From contig URMR01000041.1 in NCBI GenBank assembly GCA_900548935.1, forward strand, positions 1 to 12,682: a stretch of 12,682 nt of DNA. The letters are read 5' to 3'. Position 1 is the stretch's first letter, and every line of letters begins with the position of its first letter. The stretch is from an uncultured Collinsella sp. GTDB taxonomy: Bacteria; Actinomycetota; Coriobacteriia; Coriobacteriales; Coriobacteriaceae. This document shows positions 6,198 to 12,469 of this stretch, piece after piece. A program made the translations under genes and the position numbers. The notes below the pieces were generated by a model. The model made no database searches. It saw only the letters and a program-made list of their open reading frames with translations, and was not told the DNA's origin.

Positions 6198-7475
6198 CTA
6201 TTTGATTGGTTTTCCGGTGGTGACGTAGGCGAGCACCTCGTCGTCGGTGTAGTAGCGCGATGCCGAGTACGTACGCAACTTGTTGGAGTTGGTGATGATG
6301 GGCATGCTGCCGCACAGCGGGTTGTTGGTGTACATAAGCGGGCAGATGCTCGAGACGACGGCGCCGGTAGTCGAGAGGCGCCTGTATGCCGCAGTCTTGC
6401 GGAAGGCGTCTGCCACGGATGGGGCGGCGGTCAGTACGGTGGGTACTTGTACGCGGCAGTTGCCGGAGGCACTCAACCCATCGCAGATGGCGTCTGCCCA
6501 GTGGGCGAGTTGTGCAGACGAGAGGTGGGGGCAGCCGATGAAGGCCAGCTTGGGGCGCGCGTCCGGGTTCTTCCACATAACGGGGTAGCTCGAGCGGATG
6601 CGTTCCAGCTCGGCGTCGTCAATGCGATAGATTTGGGCGTCTGGTGCTATGAGTTGTTCGCCTTGTTCGACGGCCTCGGGCGTGATGCCGTCCACGTGGT
6701 AGAGCCCGACAGCGCCGTTCGATGCGCTGGCAGCGCCCATGTCCTTAAGGTAGTCCTGCGTGCCGGGTGTGAGTTCGCGGCCAAGCCAGCGGTCGAGGCC
6801 TTTAATGTAAGGGACGTCTTCCATCACCTTCATGCCAATGGCGCTGCCAAGCACTTGCGCTTCGGGCTTGCGCTTACAGTCGACTTCGATGATCCAGGTC
6901 GCCTTGCGGCCCTCATCGGTGAGCAGGCCGAATTCCGGGACAAAGCCGGCAATTGAGCCGAACATCTCGATGATGCCGGAGTTGCGATTGCAGCGAGCGC
7001 CCAACACGGAGTTGGCAAAGACCACGGCGCTGCTTTCTGCCCAGCTTAGGATGTCGCCGCGCCGAGGTCGATTGCCAACCTCGGGCTGGTAGCAGGTGCA
7101 GGTGAAAGCATCGCTGTCCAACAGGCCCATGCTGCGCAGCTGTGCCTCATAATCGTCTTGTTTGGAATACATAATCTTGAACAGCAGCTTTTGCAGCGGG
7201 TTGGCCGGGACAGCGGGGTCGAGGGGTCTCGGGTCGACCGAGAATGACTGACCGGACAGGGCGCCGTCTTTCAGCAGTTCATCCATAAGGTCATAGACTG
7301 GACCGAGCATGGAGAGGCCAAAACTTGTGACAAGATGACCGTTTGCGCCGGTCACGGGAACCATGCGCTCGGCGCCAAAGCATTCGCCGTACATAACGAG
7401 GGTCTTGACCACTTTGGCCATGGCGGGGCCCTTGGCGCCGTCGAGCAGGGCTTGTTGTTGGGAAGTCAGGTTCAT
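6198..7475 (-). CDS. aconitase X catalytic domain protein (large subunit)
   Basis: A 425-residue protein of the DUF521 / aconitase X catalytic family. These iron-sulfur enzymes are dehydratases: cis-3-hydroxy-L-proline dehydratase in some bacteria and mevalonate 5-phosphate dehydratase in archaea. Visible family hallmarks are VFANSVLGARCNRNSG (152-167), GLLTDEGR (183-190), GCPHLSSAQL (314-323), a late cysteine in SSICPLMY (C378), and TNSNKLRTYS (395-404). C162, C315 and C378 are candidate iron-sulfur ligands, though other cysteines such as C126, C128 and C200 are present. The position often Ser/Thr in GAR-x-NR is cysteine here. The start is supported by AAAGGATAGG upstream. It begins 21 bases after the ene-reductase ends and is followed 14 bases later by its swivel partner. 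The substrate is uncertain: cis-3-hydroxyproline is the nearest characterised bacterial option. Confidence 0.85.
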   Translation of the reverse strand: MNLTSQQQALLDGAKGPAMAKVVKTLVMYGECFGAERMVPVTGANGHLVTSFGLSMLGPVYDLMDELLKDGALSGQSFSVDPRPLDPAVPANPLQKLLFKIMYSKQDDYEAQLRSMGLLDSDAFTCTCYQPEVGNRPRRGDILSWAESSAVVFANSVLGARCNRNSGIIEMFGSIAGFVPEFGLLTDEGRKATWIIEVDCKRKPEAQVLGSAIGMKVMEDVPYIKGLDRWLGRELTPGTQDYLKDMGAASASNGAVGLYHVDGITPEAVEQGEQLIAPDAQIYRIDDAELERIRSSYPVMWKNPDARPKLAFIGCPHLSSAQLAHWADAICDGLSASGNCRVQVPTVLTAAPSVADAFRKTAAYRRLSTTGAVVSSICPLMYTNNPLCGSMPIITNSNKLRTYSASRYYTDDEVLAYVTTGKPIK

Positions 7476-7496
7476 CTGTGAGCCTATCCTTTCGTG

Positions 7497-9818
7497 TTAG
7501 ATATTGGTGCCGAGTCGGTATGCCGCGCGGACCGCTTCGAGCACACGGCCGGGTGCAAACCCATCGCCGATGTTATGCAGCTCGTTTGCGGCGTGCGTCT
7601 GCTCCAGTTTGTAGAACAGTGCGTCGTCGGGGTGTCCGCCGCAGGCAATGATTACCAGGTCGCAGGTTAGCTCGAGCGGCTTCCAGTCGTTGCCGATTTT
7701 GGGTGCAAGCGGGTTTTCGACGTTCTCGGGCAAGACCGGTGACCACGAGACGTAGGGGTCGGGAACGTTTTTGTGGCAGTTGCGACTCAAGTGGAGGCGC
7801 GCGTACCCCGATGGGGCTCCAGACTCGCGCTTGCCGCCGACCTCCGCGCGCTCGACGCGTGTCATATTGAAGAGCCGCACATTACGTCCCCTGAGCGTAT
7901 GGAGTAGGTGGCCGCGATTTGCCGTACAGGAGCCCTGCATCATGTGAGGCAGCATTTCAATTACGCTGACCTGTGGTATGCCGTGTTCGACGGTGAGCCA
8001 TTGGGCAACCTCGCAGCCCACGGCCCCTCCGCCAATGATGGCGACGGTTTTGGCGTTGCCAAGCAGCGCGGGTTGGCGCAGTAGCTGCGTTGCCTGCACG
8101 GCATGGCCCGATGCTGCAAGCTCCGTAAGGCCGGGGATGGGCGGTATCGCATTGGAAGTGCCTGTCGCACACACGATTGCGTCGAAGCCTGCTTTTGCAA
8201 GATCTTCGGCGCGTGCTGCCCGTCCAAGCTCGAGTGCCAGGTTCCCGTTGGGTTTTTCTGCCTGCTCGCGCACCTGTCGAACAAGATAGGAGCGGTAATT
8301 ATCGAGGTCGAACTTGATCCGGGCGGCGCTGGCGGAGAGGAGTTTTCCTCCAAGTCCATCTTCGGCGTCGATGAGCTTTACGTCGTGGCCACGACGTGCA
8401 GCGATTAGCGCACAGACCATCCCGGCGGGCCCGGCTCCTACCACCGCTATGCGTTTGGATTCTATGGCGGGAGCGGGTATCTGGGGCATGAGGTATTCAA
8501 AGCTGCAGCGTGGATTGACGGCGCACTGCGGGTGGCCCCCTTCGACAAACTCGTTGAGGCATCCTTCCTGGCATCCGATGCAGGGGCGAATATCTGCCAC
8601 GCGACCGGCGTACGCCTTGTTGGGCCACTCGGGATCCGCAAGCAGCGGGCGTCCGAGCATGATCATATCGGCGTCGCCATTGCGAAGGGCGCGTTCGGCA
8701 ATGTCGGGGTAGCCCAACTTACCCACCGCGACAACGGGTACGGGAAGGCCGGCATTGGAGCGGATATTGTCGGCGGCAAAGCGCTCCCGAACGGCGCGCG
8801 CCACGGGAACGAAGCAGCCTGCGGGCATGCTCGCAGGCGGGTGGGGCATCCACCAGTTGTCGTAGCAACCCAGGTCGACGTCAAAGATATCTACTCCTGC
8901 CGTCACGAGCTCTTCCATATAGCACAGGGTCTGTTCGACCGTGCGGCCGCCGCGCATGCGTCCCAGATAGGTTGAATTCATGACCTGCTCGTCATAGGTT
9001 TCCTCGAGTGCAAGCGAAAGGTCGATGCGGTACATAATGGGGTAGTCGGGCCCAACGCGGCGACGGATTTCTTTGACCATATCGAGGCCAAATTGACGCC
9101 AATCGGCATAACGTCCGAGCTTGCGATGGTTAAAGGCGGGGTTTCCGAGCTGCTCGATAAGATAGCCTTCGTGTCCGTGCAAATAGACGCCATCGATGCC
9201 CATGGCATGGGCATCGGCCGCCGCTTGGCCGATATTGTTTACGATACGGCGCAGCTTTTGGTCCGAGAGGCGCATGCATGGAATGGCGGGGATGTAGTAG
9301 TTAGGCAAGAAACTCGCCGAGACCGGAAACTTCTTTTGCGTGATGAGGCATTGCGGGTTGCCCACGCGGCCGAGTCCAGCCGTAAGCTGGACAAAAATGC
9401 GCGATCCGAAGGCATGGACGCCTTGGGCAAGGTCGCGCCAGCCTGCCATAACGGTTCGGCTTCGATCGATGCGCGGGAAATAGGTGAGCTTGTCCAGCTC
9501 GGTGACCGTGGTATCGATGCTGTGGCTTACCGGCACGAGCCCTGTTGTGATGAGGCTGCAGCCGCCTTTGGCGCGGGCGAAAAAGTACTGCAGCATCATG
9601 TCGCTGGGGCGGCCAGTTTCCTCGCACATGTCGATATTGCCCATCGGTGCCATGACAATGCGGTTTTTGACGGTGAGCTTGTTAATTTTGATGGGAGAGA
9701 AGAGCTTGTCAAAAGGATAGAGCTCTTGTGTCATGCGGGACGATCCGCAACCGGTTTTTTTGGCGGGCCAGCTGTCGAATGAGTCGACGAGTTGCTGTAC
9801 CAGTACGTCTTTTCCCAA
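7497..9818 (-). CDS. FMN/4Fe-4S/FAD ene-reductase, old yellow enzyme (FadH/BaiCD-like) family
   Basis: A large flavoenzyme, 773 residues from a TTG start at 9818. Numbering here uses the longer 784-residue reading from ATG 9851. Residues about 43-410 form an NADH:flavin oxidoreductase barrel (LFSPIKINKLTVKNRIVMAPMG at the FMN site; YLHGHEGYLIEQ at 223-234). A CX2CX3CX11C cluster follows (C424, C427, C431, C443) and should bind 4Fe-4S. FAD- and NAD(P)-type Rossmann motifs are at 470-475 (VGAGPAG) and 606-612 (IIGGGAVG). The family includes 2,4-dienoyl-CoA reductase, BaiCD/BaiH bile-acid reductases and trimethylamine dehydrogenase, so NAD(P)H-dependent reduction of an activated C=C is likely. 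TTG 9818 is preferred because AAAGGA sits 6 bases upstream and the predicted transcription start lies near 9848. ATG 9734, just before TQELYPFDKLFSP, is the other option. First gene of the array. Confidence 0.85.
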   Translation of the reverse strand: MGKDVLVQQLVDSFDSWPAKKTGCGSSRMTQELYPFDKLFSPIKINKLTVKNRIVMAPMGNIDMCEETGRPSDMMLQYFFARAKGGCSLITTGLVPVSHSIDTTVTELDKLTYFPRIDRSRTVMAGWRDLAQGVHAFGSRIFVQLTAGLGRVGNPQCLITQKKFPVSASFLPNYYIPAIPCMRLSDQKLRRIVNNIGQAAADAHAMGIDGVYLHGHEGYLIEQLGNPAFNHRKLGRYADWRQFGLDMVKEIRRRVGPDYPIMYRIDLSLALEETYDEQVMNSTYLGRMRGGRTVEQTLCYMEELVTAGVDIFDVDLGCYDNWWMPHPPASMPAGCFVPVARAVRERFAADNIRSNAGLPVPVVAVGKLGYPDIAERALRNGDADMIMLGRPLLADPEWPNKAYAGRVADIRPCIGCQEGCLNEFVEGGHPQCAVNPRCSFEYLMPQIPAPAIESKRIAVVGAGPAGMVCALIAARRGHDVKLIDAEDGLGGKLLSASAARIKFDLDNYRSYLVRQVREQAEKPNGNLALELGRAARAEDLAKAGFDAIVCATGTSNAIPPIPGLTELAASGHAVQATQLLRQPALLGNAKTVAIIGGGAVGCEVAQWLTVEHGIPQVSVIEMLPHMMQGSCTANRGHLLHTLRGRNVRLFNMTRVERAEVGGKRESGAPSGYARLHLSRNCHKNVPDPYVSWSPVLPENVENPLAPKIGNDWKPLELTCDLVIIACGGHPDDALFYKLEQTHAANELHNIGDGFAPGRVLEAVRAAYRLGTNI

Positions 9819-9854
9819 TGAGGTTCCTTTCAGATGTTGACAAGGTAACAAAGC

Positions 9855-9882
9855 AGTTTACGTCTAAATGTTTAATAGTCAA
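9855..9882 (-). promoter_or_regulatory. predicted promoter of the minus-strand ene-reductase/aconitase X array
   Basis: On the minus strand TTGACT (9877-9882; 5/6 match) and TAAACT (9855-9860; 4/6 match) are separated by 16 bases in an AT-rich stretch. Transcription would begin near 9848, placing the in-frame ATG at 9851 upstream of the transcript and leaving the TTG at 9818 or ATG at 9734 as the translation start. Confidence 0.5.
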
Positions 9883-9951
9883 CAACAAAGGCATGAGTTC
9901 GGTGAAGGAAGAAAGGGACTAATGAGTGTCAGATGGCAAGCTGTGTCGCGA

Positions 9952-9970
9952 CATTAGCTCCCAGCTAATG
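9952..9970. promoter_or_regulatory. inverted repeat CATTAGCT-CCC-AGCTAATG, operator-like
   Basis: A perfect 8-base inverted repeat with a 3-base centre, about 70 bases upstream of the ene-reductase -35 element and 72 bases before the FxLYD gene. No T-run follows on either strand. Its symmetry and position between divergent transcripts suit a regulator binding site, perhaps controlling both directions. The regulator is not identifiable here. Confidence 0.45.
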
Positions 9971-9987
9971 AATTTGAGTTCGCTGCC

Positions 9988-10031
9988 TCCTACGATGTGC
10001 TGTGTGCCGGCACAGTAGCCGGATCGTAGGA
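9988..10031 (+). promoter_or_regulatory. two-part inverted repeat covering the ribosome binding site of the FxLYD gene
   Basis: The outer arms TCCTACGAT (9988-9996) and ATCGTAGGA (10023-10031) are perfect 9-base complements. Inside, CTGTG (10000-10004) and CACAG (10011-10015) form a second stem with a TGCCGG loop. The right outer arm overlaps the AGGAAGG ribosome binding site of the gene at 10042, so if transcribed the structure would hide it. If transcription starts inside the repeat (TACGAT at 9991 could be a -10), it would instead act as a DNA operator. Confidence 0.5.
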
Positions 10032-10041
10032 AGGATGCATA

Positions 10042-10485
10042 ATGGCAAAAGAGGGAAAGAAGCCGATTGGCAAGATCGTCCTAGGCGTCATCGTGGTGCT
10101 GGTTATTGTCGGTGCCGTGGGCTCTATGGGCGGCAACTCAACCGATTCGTCTGCGAACGATTCGGCAAAACCTGCCGAGACGACACAGCAGGCTGAGGAG
10201 CAAAAAGAACCGCAAGAACCGTATACCATTGCTGACGAGGCTGAAGACACCTCCAATCAGTTTGCCTATAAGATCACGGGTACGCTGACCAATAACACGG
10301 ACAAGGAAAAGAGCTACATTCAGATTGAGTATGTTCTGTATGATGCCGATGGCAACCAGGTTGGAACGGCTCTTGCAAACACCAATCATCTGAAGGCGGG
10401 CGGCTCCTGGAAGTTCGAGGCGCTGGGCACGGTGTCTCCCGATCAGGTCGCCAGTTGGGAACGCTCGGATGTGAGCGGTTTCTAG
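10042..10485 (+). CDS. membrane-anchored FxLYD domain protein
   Basis: A 147-residue protein with a short basic N-terminus (MAKEGKKPIGK), one membrane segment at about 12-29 and a polar low-complexity linker rich in S, T, E, Q and P (30-60). A beta-rich extracellular domain follows (about 74-146). That domain contains the FxLYD-type signature as YVLYDADGN (97-105) followed by LKAGGSWKFEA. There is no cysteine in the signal region, so it is anchored by its membrane helix and is not a lipoprotein. FxLYD domains are common in Gram-positive surface proteins, but their ligand is generally unknown. The start is supported by AGGAAGG 7-8 bases upstream, within an inverted repeat. The helix-turn-helix gene follows after 32 bases, so the two are probably co-transcribed. 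Confidence 0.75.
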   Translation: MAKEGKKPIGKIVLGVIVVLVIVGAVGSMGGNSTDSSANDSAKPAETTQQAEEQKEPQEPYTIADEAEDTSNQFAYKITGTLTNNTDKEKSYIQIEYVLYDADGNQVGTALANTNHLKAGGSWKFEALGTVSPDQVASWERSDVSGF

Positions 10486-10517
10486 CATGTTGCATGCACT
10501 GGGGGAGGTGAAGTCGT

Positions 10518-10940
10518 ATGCCCGATAAAAAGCTGACCGAGGAGTTGCTCAATGAGCTTCTCGATGTGCCGAACATCGATGGCTATATCAGGGAGCACGA
10601 CTTTGCCGTCCCGTCGCTTTCGGACTACCTGAAGCAGCTACTGCAGGAAAAGGGCTTGGAGCGCTCGCGCGTGGTTCGTATGGCCGATCTCAATGAGACC
10701 TTTGGCTATCAGATCTTTACTGGCGCGCGTCATCCGAGTCGCAATAAGGTGCTGCAGATTGCCTTTGCGATGGCGCTGACGCTCAAAGAGACCAACCGTG
10801 CGCTGACGGCTGCCGGGGTAAGCGTCCTTAACTGCAAGGACCGTCGCGATGCGATTATCATCTTTTGTATCGATCGCGGGTGCAGCCTCCAAAAGGTCAA
10901 CGAGGAGCTGTATCACTTTGGCGAGGAGACGGTGAGTTAG
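10518..10940 (+). CDS. small helix-turn-helix (XRE-like) protein associated with a Ser/Thr kinase
   Basis: A 140-residue soluble protein. Residues about 33-103 resemble an XRE/Cro-type helix-turn-helix fold: SLSDYLKQLLQEKGLERSRV, then MADLNETFGYQIFTGARHPS, then a helix with KVLQIAFAMALTLKETNRAL. The QIFTGARHPSRNK segment corresponds to the recognition helix and the loop after it. An acidic N-terminal part (1-30) and a C-terminal helical part (106-137) flank it. The start is supported by GGAGG at 10504-10508, 9 bases upstream. The kinase gene lies downstream on the same strand. I infer that this protein is a regulator or phosphorylation target of that kinase. DNA binding is predicted from fold only, and it may serve purely in protein-protein contact. 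Confidence 0.7.
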   Translation: MPDKKLTEELLNELLDVPNIDGYIREHDFAVPSLSDYLKQLLQEKGLERSRVVRMADLNETFGYQIFTGARHPSRNKVLQIAFAMALTLKETNRALTAAGVSVLNCKDRRDAIIIFCIDRGCSLQKVNEELYHFGEETVS

Positions 10941-10990
10941 CGGCTGATATCTGAGCCGGCGGAGCTGTCGAACAACGATGCAAACGAACG

Positions 10991-11020
10991 GGGCGCGGAT
11001 GCCATGGGGTGTCTGCGCCC
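10991..11020 (+). other. hairpin immediately upstream of the kinase gene
   Basis: GGGCGCGGA (10991-10999) can pair with TCTGCGCCC (11012-11020) in a 9-base stem with one G-U pair and a 12-base loop. An alternative GTG start of the kinase (11009) falls in the loop, which argues for one of the ATG codons just after it. No T-run follows, so it is a leader structure and not a terminator. Confidence 0.35.
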
Positions 11021-11038
11021 TGCGCTATGATGGAGGCT

Positions 11039-12430
11039 ATGGATACTCAGACCCCAACATATTCCGATGACGAGCTGACTGCAGCGCTTGCCGAGCACCT
11101 GGCGTCGCTCGATCGCGACGACAGCTATCGCGTGGAGTGTGTACTTAAGCGCTCGTCCGTTGAAACAACCGAGCTCGTGTACTTTGAAGGAACCGGCGGT
11201 GGTTCGCTCGGCCCCTTTGTCCGTAAACGCATCGATGCTTCGGCTCAAATCGGCGGGGCATACGAGCGTCTGTTTGCCGCTCAGCGGGCAGGCAGGCGTT
11301 TTGAGCACCTGCCCAGAATCGTCGATTGTCGTCGTGCGGGCCACGAGCTCAACGTGGTTATGGAATACATCGAAGGGGAGACACTCGGGGCGCTGGTGGA
11401 CCGTCTGGGAGCCACTCCCGATTATGCGCGTGAACTGTATCCTGCCCTATGCGATGCCGTGGGCGAGCTCCACGCCGGTTTTGCAATGGCGGGGGAGACG
11501 TCGGCGCCGGTGATCCATCGCGACCTCAAGCCGTCGAATATCATCGTGACAGGTGCCAACTATACGCCTGATGACGGCCTGACGTTTTCATCGTTGGTGA
11601 TTATCGACTTGGGAATCGCTCGCGTGTGGCGCGAAGGAGCCGATGCCGATACCGTTAAGTTTGGCACGCGGCCCTATGCGCCGCCCGAGCAGTACGGTTT
11701 TGGCCAGACGAGCGCGCGAAGCGATGTCTATGCGCTCGGTGCCCTGCTGTTCTTTTGTCTGACGGGGGCCGACCCCAAGCCGGGTCGGGACATGCGCGAG
11801 CAATGCGAGGCATGTGACGTTCCCGCCTCGCTTGTCGATGTTATTTGCATGGCGATGGCGCTCGATCCGGACAAGCGCTTTGCAAGCGCGAAGGCACTAG
11901 GGCACGCTGCACGCGCATCGTATGCGTTGTCCGCACCGACGCCATCGTCCGCGCCGAATGCTGTTTCCTTCCAAGAGCCTCCGGAGCGGCGAGTTGTGTG
12001 CCCTGCGCCCGTGCTCCCCGCAGATCAGTATCAGGGTGGATTGCCGATGGTGCCTGAGCGCCCGAATTTACTCTCCCGCATTCCCGACACCGTTGGGCGC
12101 ATTTGGAACGCATTCATCTATCTTTCGCTACTTGTTTTCTTTGCCGGAAGCCATTTTGCCGTTTTTCATCCCACGGGCGTCAACCAAAACTACCCGATAT
12201 GGTTTCTCGCGATTGAGTATTTTGTCTTCGTCGACGGTCTCATAGCGCTCATTCATTTTGTAGTGCTCGATAAACGCCGCCTTCGCCGGCGGTTTGAGCT
12301 ACTCGATAGATATCGCGGTAAAAAGCTTGCAAAGCTCTGTTTCAAGGCTATGGGTGTGCTCTTGTTGGCAATGATTATCATTGTTGCCATCGCAAACGCG
12401 ACTGGCGTCGTCGATACCTCCGTCGCGTAA
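11039..12430 (+). CDS. transmembrane Ser/Thr protein kinase with degenerate glycine loop
   Basis: A 463-residue Hanks-type kinase from ATG 11039. Catalytic motifs, numbered from that ATG: FVRKRID (K63, ATP lysine), AYERL (E75, probable helix-C glutamate), IHRDLKPSN (D162, catalytic), IIDLG (D190; DLG in place of DFG) and GTRPYAPPEQYG in the activation and P+1 region (209-220). The glycine-rich loop is not recognisable in VLKRSSVETTELVYFEG. The kinase domain ends near 295. A proline/serine linker follows (about 300-350), then three hydrophobic segments at about 359-371, 386-411 and 438-453. No extracellular sensor domain (such as PASTA) is seen. Start choice is uncertain: in-frame GTG 11009, ATG 11027 and ATG 11030 exist, and GGAGG at 11032-11036 is unusually close to ATG 11039. 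A terminator follows directly. It probably forms a signalling unit with the two genes upstream. Confidence 0.8.
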   Translation: MDTQTPTYSDDELTAALAEHLASLDRDDSYRVECVLKRSSVETTELVYFEGTGGGSLGPFVRKRIDASAQIGGAYERLFAAQRAGRRFEHLPRIVDCRRAGHELNVVMEYIEGETLGALVDRLGATPDYARELYPALCDAVGELHAGFAMAGETSAPVIHRDLKPSNIIVTGANYTPDDGLTFSSLVIIDLGIARVWREGADADTVKFGTRPYAPPEQYGFGQTSARSDVYALGALLFFCLTGADPKPGRDMREQCEACDVPASLVDVICMAMALDPDKRFASAKALGHAARASYALSAPTPSSAPNAVSFQEPPERRVVCPAPVLPADQYQGGLPMVPERPNLLSRIPDTVGRIWNAFIYLSLLVFFAGSHFAVFHPTGVNQNYPIWFLAIEYFVFVDGLIALIHFVVLDKRRLRRRFELLDRYRGKKLAKLCFKAMGVLLLAMIIIVAIANATGVVDTSVA

Positions 12431-12435
12431 AAGAA

Positions 12436-12459
12436 AAAGGGCCCCGATTGGGGCCCTTT
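12436..12459. terminator. bidirectional rho-independent terminator between convergent genes
   Basis: AAAGGGCCCC (12436-12445) pairs with GGGGCCCTTT (12450-12459) around a GATT loop. On the minus strand it is followed by a TTTTTCTTTT tract, giving a strong terminator for the cell-wall hydrolase gene. On the plus strand the tail is TTTGACG, a weaker signal for the kinase gene that ends 5 bases earlier. Confidence 0.85.
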
Positions 12460-12469
12460 GACGTTGATC

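Noticed and set aside
5740..6576. 278-residue minus-strand reading that extends the swivel protein upstream
   Set aside because: The extra N-terminal part overlaps the aconitase X large-subunit gene in another frame and is Arg/His/Pro-rich. Homology and a ribosome binding site place the start at 6183.
9093..9782. 229-residue plus-strand open frame opposite the ene-reductase
   Set aside because: Antisense shadow over the flavin-barrel coding region, no recognisable domain.
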